Shown piece after piece: positions 8,576-17,602 of a stretch of 64,000 nucleotides of DNA (its first letter is position 1; each line of letters begins with the position of its first letter). The translations under genes and the position numbers were made by a program. The DNA comes from Spirochaetales bacterium (GTDB lineage Bacteria; Spirochaetota; Spirochaetia; Treponematales; UBA12059). The stretch is taken from the NCBI GenBank assembly GCA_016926955.1, contig JAFGNN010000030.1:62001-126000 (forward strand), given 5' to 3'. A model generated the notes under the pieces. The model was not told the DNA's origin and ran no database searches. It saw nothing but the letters and a program-made list of their open reading frames with translations.

Positions 8576-9919
8576 TCAGGCGCCTTCGATCCCCTGTTGG
8601 CCGACCGCTGTCTCGGCGATCTTCCTGACTTTGAGGTACTCGGTATTGAGCCGCGACATGCGCAGGTTCAGCCTGGCCAGGCGCTGCGCCAGCAGGCGCG
8701 CCAGGTAGATGCCGTAGTGCGGGTTGTCCTTGATCAGGTTGACGAAGTCCTGCTTCGAAATGCGGATCAAGGTGCTCTTTCCCTTTGACACTACCGTCGC
8801 GGAGCGTCGGTTGGAGAGCAGGAAGCTCATCTCGCCCATGAACATGTCGTCAGGGGTGAGCGCGGAAACCAGCTTGCCCTTCGCGTAGACGTGCAGCCGG
8901 CCGGAGACGATGTAGTACAGGAAGTCGCTCGCCTCTCCCTCGGAGCAGATGTACTGGCCGTCCTGGAAATTCATCTCAAGCGCGCTCTCGAAGATAGCGG
9001 GGATGACGTTCGACTGGGCCACCTGGTGGTCGATCTCGAAGCTTACTTCGTTGCCCTTCTCGTTGTAGGCAAGGTTCTTCACGTAGATGCCGGCCATGCG
9101 CATGCCCATGCCGTGGAGCCCCGGTTCGGCGGGATCCGCGGCGATGCGGCTTCGCCAGTCGAAGCCGTCGCCCTCGTCGCGGATGGTGAAGCGCGACCAC
9201 TCCGGCATGATCGTATAGGTGAAGTAGACCTTTCGGGTCCGCACCTCGGCGTCGCGATTCTTCTCCCGGATCAGGTCCATGATGTCGCGGTTCTTCTCGA
9301 GCCAGGCGCTCTTCTCTTCGAAGGAGATCTTGCAGTTGCCGTGCTCGATGGCGTTGATCAGCAGCTCGAGCAGCGCGACATGGAGCTTCTCCTTCATTTC
9401 GCGGTCGATCAAGTTGGCGTTGTAGAGGTAGTTGGTGACCAGGTTCGAGTACGTGGTGATGTCGAGCGGCTCGTTGTCGATGACGAAGGAGCCGGAGATG
9501 CTCTTGATCAGGTGCTGCTGGATGCCGCGCTGGAAGAGGATCTGCTTGTTCTGCCGGACGATTTTCAGGAGGCGCTGGAAGCCGGCGGCCAGCTCGCGCT
9601 TCTTGAGCATCGCGATGACGTTCTGGTCGCGCATGGACTCGCGCAGGTCCTTCTCGTCCAGCTGGTCGTGGATGGCCACGATGCCGCCGTAGTGGAGCCA
9701 GGGGTCGCGCCGTATCTCCTCGAGGACGGCCATCGCGTCCACCTTCGGGTCGGAGAAGCAGATGACCTTCATGTCCGGCAGTTCGTACTTGAGGAATTCG
9801 ATGACGGAAGAGCCGTCGCTGAAGAAGACCGGTTCGAATTCGCCGCCGAAGGCTGCGCACTGGGCCTCGATGAAGCGATTGAGTTGCTCGTCCGAGGAAA
9901 TGACGGGGAATTTTCTCAC
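8576..9919 (-). CDS. Receiver-like / HATPase / cyclic-nucleotide-binding regulator
   Basis: 447-residue cytosolic regulator with three parts. Residues 1-115 look like a divergent receiver domain. Residues about 165-300 form an anti-sigma-type HATPase domain (N-box LLELLINAIEHGN, G-box DEGDGFDW, then LHGMGMRM). Residues about 310-430 form a cNMP-binding domain (GEASDFLYYIVSGRLHVY, FMGEMSFLLSNRRSATV). In the cNMP cassette, GEMSFLLSNRRSATV matches the phosphate-binding cassette with its key Glu and Arg. The combination suggests a cyclic-nucleotide-modulated protein-serine kinase or sigma-factor switch, but no partner anti-anti-sigma gene is adjacent. It faces the crtI gene tail to tail with 1 nt between them. 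Confidence 0.85.
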   Translation of the reverse strand: MRKFPVISSDEQLNRFIEAQCAAFGGEFEPVFFSDGSSVIEFLKYELPDMKVICFSDPKVDAMAVLEEIRRDPWLHYGGIVAIHDQLDEKDLRESMRDQNVIAMLKKRELAAGFQRLLKIVRQNKQILFQRGIQQHLIKSISGSFVIDNEPLDITTYSNLVTNYLYNANLIDREMKEKLHVALLELLINAIEHGNCKISFEEKSAWLEKNRDIMDLIREKNRDAEVRTRKVYFTYTIMPEWSRFTIRDEGDGFDWRSRIAADPAEPGLHGMGMRMAGIYVKNLAYNEKGNEVSFEIDHQVAQSNVIPAIFESALEMNFQDGQYICSEGEASDFLYYIVSGRLHVYAKGKLVSALTPDDMFMGEMSFLLSNRRSATVVSKGKSTLIRISKQDFVNLIKDNPHYGIYLARLLAQRLARLNLRMSRLNTEYLKVRKIAETAVGQQGIEGA

Positions 9920-10006
9920 GGTGGCGGGTCCTTGTCGTCGTTCGATGTGGGAAAACGCGCCGGGCGCGCGTTGCTTCTTACAGCATCGGCGCGAAGGGCA
10001 CTCCGA

Positions 10007-10035
10007 TTGACGATGACGTCTTCAATTTGTATCAT
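10007..10035 (+). promoter_or_regulatory. tRNA-Ile promoter
   Basis: TTGACG (10007-10012), a 17-nt spacer and TATCAT (10030-10035) precede the tRNA by 20 nt. This is a good sigma-70-type match and sets the promoter pattern for the window. Confidence 0.75.
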
Positions 10036-10055
10036 GCTCCTGCGATTCCCACCAC

Positions 10056-10128
10056 GGGCCTATAGCTCAGCGGTCAGAGCTGCGGACTCATAATCCGTAG
10101 GTCGCTGGTTCAAATCCAGCTGGGCCCA
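10056..10128 (+). tRNA. ileX: tRNA-Ile (anticodon CAU)
   Basis: Full cloverleaf: acceptor GGGCCUA/UGGGCCC, D arm AGCUCAGCGGUCAGAGCU, anticodon stem GCGGA/UCCGU with loop CUCAUAA, and T arm GCUGG-UUCAAAU-CCAGC. The anticodon is CAU. The acceptor and D-arm sequence match the tRNA-Ile2 type, whose C34 is changed to lysidine by TilS to read AUA, rather than initiator or elongator Met. CCA is not encoded. A terminator follows at once. Confidence 0.88.
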
Positions 10129-10129
10129 G

Positions 10130-10167
10130 AAAACGCCGTCTCGCCCGTAAGGGCGGGGCGGCGTTTT
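10130..10167 (+). terminator. Terminator of tRNA-Ile
   Basis: AAAACGCCG (10130-10138) pairs with CGGCGTTTT (10159-10167); an inner CGCCC/GGGCG extends the hairpin. It begins 2 nt after the tRNA. Confidence 0.85.
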
Positions 10168-10177
10168 CTATAAGGAT

Positions 10178-10194
10178 CCAGCTGGATTTGAACC
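10178..10194 (-). repeat. Inverted copy of the tRNA-Ile T arm
   Basis: CCAGCTGGATTTGAACC is the exact reverse complement of tRNA positions 10107-10123 (GGTTCAAATCCAGCTGG). It lies 50 nt downstream of the tRNA, just past its terminator. Confidence 0.85.
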
Positions 10195-10298
10195 GAGGCG
10201 TCCGTTCCGAGCGATGAGCGAGGACGAGCGCCAAGGAAGGCGCGAGAGGGCTTCGAGGCGGGCTGTAGGGAGTCGGCAGGATGCCGACGACCATAAGC

Positions 10299-10321
10299 CA
10301 AATCCAGCTGGGCCCAGAAAA
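10299..10321 (+). repeat. Direct copy of the tRNA-Ile 3' end
   Basis: 23 bases identical to 10111-10133, covering the 3' part of the T arm, the 3' acceptor strand and the first bases of the terminator. It lies 171 nt after the tRNA and is again followed directly by a terminator hairpin. The 276 nt between the tRNA and the next gene hold no coding signal, only these copies and two terminators. Confidence 0.88.
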
Positions 10322-10354
10322 ACCCGCTCCGCCCCATGGGCAGGGCGGGTTTTT
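10318..10354 (+). terminator. Second terminator after the tRNA 3'-end copy
   Basis: AAAAACCCGC (10318-10327) pairs with GCGGGTTTTT (10345-10354); inner CCGCCC/GGGCaGG extends it. It is convergent with the DUF3798 gene that ends at 10405 and may serve both strands. Confidence 0.8.
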
Positions 10355-10404
10355 CGCCAAGGTTATGACCGGTAGCATTGCGCGCGGGGGACTCCCGCAA
10401 GCCT

Positions 10405-11925
10405 TCATTCATTAACCGGCGAATACTCCCACTCGATGGTCCTTCCGAAATCGTCATCCATGAATAGGTGGAGCTCGATCCCGTCTTCATCCAGGAAGAA
10501 CGTGAAGTCCGTATCGGACGTGACGATTCGGTCTCCGCGGATCTCGAAGGCAAGCGTATCGGTCTCCTCGGGTTCAAACCGGCCGTTTCCGTTTTCGTCA
10601 AACTTCATCGTGACCGTGCCGGTGTTTTCGAACTCGATTTCACGGAGCCTCGGCCGGATCGTGCCAAGACCTTCGACCTGTTCCGCCTCCAAGCGCCAAC
10701 GGCCGAACAAAAGCTCCCGTGGCGCGGGCGGTGCATCAGACTTCAACGCGGACAGGCTGTATGAGGGATCGACCTTCACGGAAGTGGTATCGAGGAATCC
10801 CTTTCCCAGGACGTACGTGTCCATGTAGACGAGCAGGTGGTTCCGGGCGCGGACCCCGGTGGACGCATCGAAATAGGGCCCCCCGCTCCACGCGGCGCCG
10901 GGTGTGTACTCGGCGAAGGCGGCGTGCAGGGCGTTCGAGTCGCCCATCTCGGCCATTCCTTCAACCACGTTTTTGGCGTATTCGCCGAGGCCGGCGGTAA
11001 CGGTGAAGCCATAGCTGTAAGCCCAGGTGCCGAAACGCCCGGCTCCGCCACGCTCCGCGACGGCTTTCTCGACTTTCTTGAGGATGGCCGTGAAGTCGCC
11101 GGCATCCCGGCTCAGGTCGAGTCCGAGCGCCCCCGGGTAGCCCGCGCGCGGCGAAGGCAGGTCCGGCTCTATGAAGAGTCCGCCGTGTTCGAGCAATTGC
11201 CGGATCAGGGGTTCGATATGGGCGTCGCTCGTGCTGAAGAACGCGGTGTCCTTGCCGTACTTTTCGACCCACCGCGGCGCTACGTCCAGCAGGTATCGCT
11301 GCGCCCCGTAGATGCCGAGGTCGGAAAGGGGGTCGGGCACGTTCTCGACGACGAACGCGAGGCCGAGCTCGGCGCAGGCCGCTTCCATGACCTTGCGGCG
11401 GAAGGCCAGCGTTTCGTACGACATGTGGCGGGGGAACGAGATGTGGACGAAGGTCTGGGCTCCGAGTTCCTTGGCTGCATGGACGATCGCGTACCCGCGA
11501 TTGATGAAATCGAGGCTGACCACGATATCGGCGACCTGGTCGATGAAGAGCGGATCATCGTGGGGTTCCCCGGCCAACAGCAGGATGTCGGGCCGAATTT
11601 CGCGGACGCGACTGAACGCCGTCGCCGTTCCGGGAATGGCCTGATTCACGACGATGGCCTTCATGCGCGGATCGTCGGCGAGCGCGATGATCTCGCCAAT
11701 GTAGACTTCCTGCCACTCCATGAAGTTGTCCGGATAGGTGATGTGCTTGATCATGCCGCCGTCGGAGGCCTTGCCGTAGCGCCGGATCAATTCTTCCGCG
11801 CCGCGCAGTTCCTCCTCCGAGAAGGCCATCCCACCGGTAACCACTCCGATGTGGAAAGGCGTCTCGGCATGCAGGGTGCTGACCGCGAGCGCGAGAACGA
11901 GAACGAGCGCGGATGCCTTTTTCAT
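10405..11925 (-). CDS. DUF3798 periplasmic protein
   Basis: 506-residue exported protein with a clean signal peptide (MKKASALVLVLALAVSTLHA, cleavage after about residue 20). Residues about 22-400 match the DUF3798 family, a two-lobed fold resembling type 1 periplasmic binding proteins (HIGVVTGG start). The last about 90 residues carry acidic repeats (FDENGNGRFEPEETDTL, a calcium-binding-like DxNxNG loop) and form an added lipocalin-like domain. Ligand unknown. It lies 12 nt behind the outer-membrane-type gene that starts at 12567, with AGAGG as ribosome binding site, so the two form an operon. Confidence 0.82.
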   Translation of the reverse strand: MKKASALVLVLALAVSTLHAETPFHIGVVTGGMAFSEEELRGAEELIRRYGKASDGGMIKHITYPDNFMEWQEVYIGEIIALADDPRMKAIVVNQAIPGTATAFSRVREIRPDILLLAGEPHDDPLFIDQVADIVVSLDFINRGYAIVHAAKELGAQTFVHISFPRHMSYETLAFRRKVMEAACAELGLAFVVENVPDPLSDLGIYGAQRYLLDVAPRWVEKYGKDTAFFSTSDAHIEPLIRQLLEHGGLFIEPDLPSPRAGYPGALGLDLSRDAGDFTAILKKVEKAVAERGGAGRFGTWAYSYGFTVTAGLGEYAKNVVEGMAEMGDSNALHAAFAEYTPGAAWSGGPYFDASTGVRARNHLLVYMDTYVLGKGFLDTTSVKVDPSYSLSALKSDAPPAPRELLFGRWRLEAEQVEGLGTIRPRLREIEFENTGTVTMKFDENGNGRFEPEETDTLAFEIRGDRIVTSDTDFTFFLDEDGIELHLFMDDDFGRTIEWEYSPVNE

Positions 11926-11937
11926 GGAGACCTCTGC

Positions 11938-12567
11938 TCAGAACAGGACGCGGATGGCGGGGACGAACGAAAAGTCCCGGGTTCCGTAGAGTAGATATGA
12001 GCCCAGGGATGTGTATTCCTCGTTCTCGTCCTTGATGGCCGGGAAGAGACCGAGCGCGAAATCCGCCCCGACGAAGACCCGCACCTTGCCCGCGGGGAAG
12101 AGGAAGCCCAGGGTGCCGCCGGCGCCGATCGTACCGCTCGAGTAGAGGAGGCTGTCCATGCCGTCGACCGCTTGATCCTTCGAGTCGATCGAGCGCATCT
12201 GGGCGGACGCGCCGCCACCGAGGAGGAGCTGGCCGCTTCCCATGGGAATAAAGCCGCAGGGACCGGCGATCAGGGTGACGTTGAAGCCGCCCGCGGAGAA
12301 GCTATCCTCCGAGATTGTGCCGGATAGGGCGGCGCTCGCATCGAAGGTCAGGAACATGCCGAATTTGTCCAGCGGGTAGAATCCGAAGGAAGCGCCGAGG
12401 CCCTTCGACTCGAAGCGGGTTCCTTTGATGGCGGGCAGGTCCTGGGCGGTGCCCGAGTGGAGCACGCCGATGACGCCGAAGCCTCTGAGCCCGGGTGCCT
12501 GGGCGGACAGGCTGCTGAGGGCGAATCCGACAAGCGCCGCTGCAATCAGCAAGCTGCGATGTTTCAT
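11938..12567 (-). CDS. Exported outer-membrane beta-barrel-like protein
   Basis: 209 residues with a signal peptide (MKHRSLLIAAALVGFALSSLSAQA). The mature part alternates short hydrophobic/glycine-rich strands (GLGASFGFYPLD, LLLGGGASAQM, VFVGADFALGLFPA) and ends in FVPAIRVLF, a terminal aromatic residue typical of barrel proteins. Function unknown. Start at 12567 is supported by AAGGAG about 8 nt upstream; the frame is open further but loses sense. First gene of the operon with DUF3798; both would sit in the outer envelope. Confidence 0.7.
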   Translation of the reverse strand: MKHRSLLIAAALVGFALSSLSAQAPGLRGFGVIGVLHSGTAQDLPAIKGTRFESKGLGASFGFYPLDKFGMFLTFDASAALSGTISEDSFSAGGFNVTLIAGPCGFIPMGSGQLLLGGGASAQMRSIDSKDQAVDGMDSLLYSSGTIGAGGTLGFLFPAGKVRVFVGADFALGLFPAIKDENEEYTSLGSYLLYGTRDFSFVPAIRVLF

Positions 12568-12761
12568 GATGGTCTCCTTTTTTCGGCTGAAGCCGAGTGC
12601 AATGCGCAGATCATACCACAGCGATCCCGGCGTTAAAGGAGCCTTGCCTGCCGGAGCTCGATCCTTGTGGTCCTGTCCGCTGTGTGGGAGCGATGGTGCG
12701 GGGGCGTCCATCCGCTGGCGGGTGATGATGATGAGGCACTCTGACGCGCCATGGATTTGCG

Positions 12762-12790
12762 TTGACCGGAGCTGGCATCTGCGCTAGGGT
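12762..12790 (+). promoter_or_regulatory. Promoter of panE
   Basis: TTGACC (12762-12767), a 17-nt spacer and TAGGGT (12785-12790), 58 nt before the panE start. The 281-nt gap between this gene and the divergent operon holds nothing else recognisable. Confidence 0.6.
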
Positions 12791-12848
12791 TCCCCTCCCG
12801 CGAGGCGTTCCCGGCGGAACGCCTGCAACCCATGGTGGACGGTGACAC

Positions 12849-13874
12849 ATGAAGCTCTGTATTTACGGATGCGGTTCGATGGGAACCATTCTCGGCGCAT
12901 TTCTGTCGAGGGCCGGGCACAAGGTCGACCTGGTCGACTCGTACGCGGAACATGTCGAGGCGCTGAACCGCGATGGCGCCCGGGTAGTGGGCGCCGCCGA
13001 GTTCTCGACGCCGGTCCGGGCTCTGTCCCCAGACTGTATGGATGGCGGGTACGATGTCGTGTTCCTGATGACCAAGCAGCACGAAAACCGGACTGTCGCC
13101 GGGAAGCTCGCGGGACGGCTTGCGCCTGGCGGCGTCGTCTGCACCATGCAGAACGGCCTGCCCGAACGCGCGCTCGCCGAGGTGCTCGGTTCCGACCGGG
13201 TTGCAGGCTGCGCGCTCGGCTGGGGCGCCACGTTCCGCGGGCCTGGCGTATCGGAGCTCACGTCGGAACCCGACGCGCTGACCTTTCATCTCGGAAGCGA
13301 AGGCGTTCCCGCCGAGAAGCTCGAGGATATCGCCGGAGTGCTCCGGTCGATGGGCGAGGTCCGCGTCGAGCCGAACTTCATGGGCGCCCGTTGGTCGAAG
13401 CTCCTGATCAACGCGGCCCTGAGCGGCATGTCGGCCGTGCTCGGCTCGACCTTCGGCGAGGCGGTCGCGAACCCGCGGAGCCGCGTCTTCGTCCAGCGGC
13501 TGATAAAGGAATGCATCGACGTCGCCAAGGCCGGAGGCATCCGGATCGAGCCCGTCCAGGGCAAGGACGTCGCGCGGCTTTTCGACTACCGCGGACCGGT
13601 GAAGCGCGCCTTCGGCTTCCTCCTGCTGCCGTTCGCCATCCGGAAGCACCGTTCGCTCCGGGCCAGCATGCTGCAGGATCTCGAAAAGGGGCGACCCTGC
13701 GAGATCGACGCCATCAACGGCGCCGTATGCGCCGAGGGCCGACGGCTCGGCGTTGCGACGCCGGTGAACGATCGCGTTGTGGCGATCATCCGTTCGATAG
13801 AGGCGGGCGAGCGCGGCCCCGCCTGGGCGAACCTGGAGTTGTTCGGCAGGACGATCGCGACCGCGGGGAAATGA
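12849..13874 (+). CDS. panE: 2-dehydropantoate 2-reductase (ketopantoate reductase family)
   Basis: NADPH-dependent reduction of 2-dehydropantoate to pantoate in pantothenate/CoA synthesis. The 341-residue product shows the Rossmann motif GCGSMG (residues 7-12), QNGLPE, and the catalytic lysine in GARWSKLLIN (Lys184). The C-terminal helical domain includes the conserved S-L-R-ASMLQDLEKGR-CEIDAINGAV block. It is somewhat longer than E. coli PanE because of an insertion near residues 245-265. Family members can act on other 2-oxoacids, so the symbol is a best guess. It stands alone; a GC-rich hairpin follows. Codons for ALSP overlap a GCTCTGTCCCC word at 13020. Confidence 0.85.
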   Translation: MKLCIYGCGSMGTILGAFLSRAGHKVDLVDSYAEHVEALNRDGARVVGAAEFSTPVRALSPDCMDGGYDVVFLMTKQHENRTVAGKLAGRLAPGGVVCTMQNGLPERALAEVLGSDRVAGCALGWGATFRGPGVSELTSEPDALTFHLGSEGVPAEKLEDIAGVLRSMGEVRVEPNFMGARWSKLLINAALSGMSAVLGSTFGEAVANPRSRVFVQRLIKECIDVAKAGGIRIEPVQGKDVARLFDYRGPVKRAFGFLLLPFAIRKHRSLRASMLQDLEKGRPCEIDAINGAVCAEGRRLGVATPVNDRVVAIIRSIEAGERGPAWANLELFGRTIATAGK

Positions 13875-13877
13875 AAT

Positions 13878-13917
13878 CCGGCCGCGCGGCCGCCTCGAAG
13901 GACGACCGCGCGGCCGG
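13878..13917 (+). terminator. GC-rich hairpin after panE
   Basis: CCGGCCGCGCGG (13878-13889) and CCGCGCGGCCGG (13906-13917) form a perfect 12-bp stem; no T run follows, so it may be a weak or factor-dependent terminator between convergent genes. Confidence 0.55.
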
Positions 13918-13968
13918 TTGCGCGAACTGAGCGCGCCGTCGCGGGAGCGACGGCGACGACCCGGACTC

Positions 13969-14931
13969 TTACTCTTCCACCTTCACCCAAGTGACGCTGT
14001 TGTAGTAGACGGGGCGGAACGCGGGAACGAGGTTGTCTGCCACCCGGTCGACCAGCGCCTCGGCGGCCGCGGTGAAGTCGTAGCTCCTGAAGAAGGTTGA
14101 GAAGGCCGCGGCGTCCTTGTTTTTCACGGGAACGTACTCGAAGGCTCCCTCGACGTACGCGAGCGGAAGCGCTTGCTCGGTTTTTTCCGTCATGAGTACA
14201 TCGCCGGTCCTCGCGTCGACGAGCGAGAATTCCACGTAGGCCTTGTACGTCAGGTAATAGTCGCCCATGGCGGGCTTCCGGTCCAGGATTCCGAAGGAGC
14301 TCGTGTTGTAGCCGTAGTCCGCCAGGATCTCGAGAATTTCGCTGCGGATGTCGACGGAGACCGCGAGCCGGTAATCCGAGTTCACCGGACTGGGCGACGC
14401 GGAGAAAATCGGCGCGAGCGGCGCGCTTGCCTCGTCGACGGTGGCGGCGTAGGGGGTGACGGTGTAGTCGTAGGTGATCTTCCGCGAAGAATACTCGCCG
14501 GCGTCAGGATACGCGCGGTTGATCGGCAGGCGGAGGTCGGCCGCGCCGGTGATGCCTGCCAGCAGGCGCTCCGAGAGCCGCACGCCGAGCGCGCGGGCGT
14601 CGACTCCGGATTTTTTGAAGATGTTGGTGTCGAGAACCCCGACCTCGCCGAGGTCCCAATCGTCGTCCGTCTCGAGGTAGCGTCCGCCCAGCTCGATGGT
14701 CTGGGTCGAGTCTCCCGCGGTGACGGTCACCGAGACTCCGCGCAAATCGAATTCTGAGCGCGATGAGGACAGGGTGATATCGGCGCGCTCGATGGCGAGC
14801 GTGGAGCCCGCGGCGACTCCTCCGAGGGGCGGCTCGTACAGGGTGGAAACGCTCTGCCGCTGCATGCCCGCGCATGAGGCGAGGGCCGCCGCCGCGACGA
14901 TCGCCATCCCGATTTTCAGTACTGGCTTCAT
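13969..14931 (-). CDS. Lipoprotein of unknown function
   Basis: 320-residue predicted lipoprotein: signal peptide MKPVLKIGMAIVAAAALASC with lipobox cysteine at residue 20. The mature part is beta-rich, with repeated statements of paired strands (DYRLAVSVDIRSEILEIL, YYLTYKAYVEFSLVDARTG) and a C-terminal helical stretch (AAAEALVDRVADNLVPAF). No family is recognised. The ATG at 14931 has AAGGAG 10 nt upstream. It is divergent from mtnA with about 120 nt between them and convergent with panE. Probably an envelope protein. Confidence 0.7.
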   Translation of the reverse strand: MKPVLKIGMAIVAAAALASCAGMQRQSVSTLYEPPLGGVAAGSTLAIERADITLSSSRSEFDLRGVSVTVTAGDSTQTIELGGRYLETDDDWDLGEVGVLDTNIFKKSGVDARALGVRLSERLLAGITGAADLRLPINRAYPDAGEYSSRKITYDYTVTPYAATVDEASAPLAPIFSASPSPVNSDYRLAVSVDIRSEILEILADYGYNTSSFGILDRKPAMGDYYLTYKAYVEFSLVDARTGDVLMTEKTEQALPLAYVEGAFEYVPVKNKDAAAFSTFFRSYDFTAAAEALVDRVADNLVPAFRPVYYNSVTWVKVEE

Positions 14932-15040
14932 TCTGGAATCTCCTTGGGCTCCGGGCTGTCCCGGGCCGGCATCCAAGGTAGCACGCGGACCGGCGCAAAC
15001 CAATCGGAACAAATCCTGTACGCGCGAGGCGGGGCTCGGG

Positions 15041-15046
15041 TAGAAT
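15041..15046 (+). promoter_or_regulatory. Candidate -10 box of the mtnA operon
   Basis: TAGAAT ends 6 nt before the mtnA ATG and no Shine-Dalgarno sequence is present. The -35 is weak (TGTACG at 15017). A leaderless or nearly leaderless transcript is implied if the box is used. Confidence 0.4.
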
Positions 15047-15052
15047 CGGCGC

Positions 15053-16167
<1,115 letters not shown>

Positions 16168-16168
<1 letters not shown>

Positions 16169-16818
16169 TGGAGGATGATCGGGGGAAAGGCAACTCGGCC
16201 GCCGCGCCGACCGGGGCGGAGGGCGTCATCAAATTCACCGTCGGAAGACACACGCGCACGGACGCCGTTCCCGACGCGGAGTGGGCCGACCTTGAAAGCT
16301 GGCGCTCGCGGCTCCGGCGGCGCGGCCTTGTCGGGCATGACGAGGCCGCCGGGCTCGGCTACGGCAACATCTCCGTCCGCCGGGCGGCGGGCGGCTTCGT
16401 CATCACGGGCACGCAAACGGGTCGGCTCGAACGCCTCGACGGGCTGGGCTACGTCATCGTCGACGCGTGGGATTTCGGACGGAATAGCGTGGAATGCACG
16501 GGACCGATACTGCCCTCCAGCGAGGCCTTGAGCCACGCCGCCTTCTACGCGGCGAAGGCGGCCATCGGAGCGGTCGTCCACGCGCATTCGCGTTCCCTCT
16601 GGCGCCGCATGCTCGACTCAGGCGATCCTTCAACCCCCGCGGACGTGCCGTACGGCAGCGTCGCGTTGTATACTCGGCTTGGGGAACTGGCGCGCGCCCG
16701 GGAGGCTCTGCCTTTCCTCGTCGTGCTCGCGGGGCACGAGGACGGCGTCTTCGCCGTTGGCGGCAGCCTGGCCGATGCCTGCGGGGCGCTTTTCGCCCGC
16801 GTCGAACGGGAGGACTGA
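16168..16818 (+). CDS. Class II aldolase, likely methylthioribulose-1-phosphate aldolase or dehydratase
   Basis: 216-residue member of the class II aldolase/adducin family. Metal and catalytic residues are in place: GN at 67-68, Glu119 (PSSEALSH), His138 and His140 (VHAHS) and His190 (LAGHEDG). An unusual TGTQTG replaces the common sugar-phosphate-binding loop. Between mtnA and mtnP it should act on 5-methylthioribulose-1-phosphate, either as the retro-aldolase of the dihydroxyacetone-phosphate shunt or as an MtnB-type dehydratase. No mtnC/D/E genes are in the window, which slightly favours the shunt. The first 16 residues are a low-complexity extension encoded by a repeat also found at 20940, so a later start is possible. 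Confidence 0.8.
16181..16197 (+). repeat. 17-bp repeat shared with 20940-20956
   Basis: GGGGGAAAGGCAACTCG occurs here inside the N-terminal extension of the aldolase gene and again in the intergenic region after the nitroreductase gene (20940-20956). In both places it is followed by nCCGCC. Confidence 0.8.
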
Positions 16819-17573
16819 TGACGAAGATCGGCATTATCGGCGGTTCGGGCCTCGAGGATCCGCGCATCCTCGACCACGCCGTCGAGCGCGCGGTTTCGAC
16901 CCGTTTCGGCGCGCCGTCCTCCACGCTCGCCGAGGGGACGATCGGCGGCGTACCCGTGGTCATACTCTCGCGCCATGACCGCGACCACCACATCGCGCCG
17001 ACTGGCATCCCGAACCGCGCCAACCTCCAGGCCCTCATGGACGCGGGTTGTACGCACGTCATAGCAAGCACCGCGGCCGGATCGCTCCGCGAGGAGATCG
17101 GCCGCGGCGACTTCGTAGTCCTCGACCAGTTCATCGACTTCACGCGCCGCCGCGAGCTCACCGTGTTCGACGACTTCCGCGACGGCATGCATCACGTCGG
17201 CATGGCAGATCCCTTCGACGCGACGCTCCGCCGGATCCTGGCCGATGAGGCAGAGCGTCTCGGCATCAGGACGCACCGGACCGGCACCGTCGTCACCATA
17301 GAGGGACCGCGCTTCTCGACTCGCGCGGAGTCGCGAATGTTCCGCGCCTGGGGCGCCGACGTCATCAACATGAGCACCGCCCCCGAGTGCATCGTCGCGA
17401 ACGAGCTCGGCCTGCCTTACGCGGCGGTCGCCATGGCCACCGATTACGATTGCTGGAAGGAGGACGAAGCGCCGGTCAGCTGGCAGGCGGTCCTCGAGAT
17501 CTTCAAGTCGAACGCCGAGCGCATGACCTCGTTGCTGGCCGCGGCGGTCAGGGCTGTCGACGCCGGGCGCTGA
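16818..17573 (+). CDS. mtnP: S-methyl-5'-thioadenosine phosphorylase
   Basis: Phosphorolysis of 5'-methylthioadenosine to adenine and 5-methylthioribose-1-phosphate, the first step feeding MtnA. 251 residues of the PNP/MTAP family: GIIGGSGL start, RHDRDHHIAPTGIPNRAN phosphate/ribose region, IEGPRFSTRAESRMF, and MSTAPE followed by ATDYDCW (Asp209, Asp211) which marks 6-amino-purine MTAP rather than purine nucleoside phosphorylase. Its ATG overlaps the aldolase stop by one base. All three genes are therefore made from one coupled message. Confidence 0.94.
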   Translation: MTKIGIIGGSGLEDPRILDHAVERAVSTRFGAPSSTLAEGTIGGVPVVILSRHDRDHHIAPTGIPNRANLQALMDAGCTHVIASTAAGSLREEIGRGDFVVLDQFIDFTRRRELTVFDDFRDGMHHVGMADPFDATLRRILADEAERLGIRTHRTGTVVTIEGPRFSTRAESRMFRAWGADVINMSTAPECIVANELGLPYAAVAMATDYDCWKEDEAPVSWQAVLEIFKSNAERMTSLLAAAVRAVDAGR

Positions 17574-17602
17574 ACCGCGGCCGGAAGGCAAAGGAGGAGA
17601 CG

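Noticed and set aside
8891-10093. Long plus-strand frame opposite the cyclic-nucleotide regulator
   Set aside because: Antisense shadow; the real domains are on the minus strand, and the frame runs into the tRNA gene.
10129-10404. Insertion sequence downstream of tRNA-Ile
   Set aside because: The repeats are copies of the tRNA end, with no transposase or terminal repeats.
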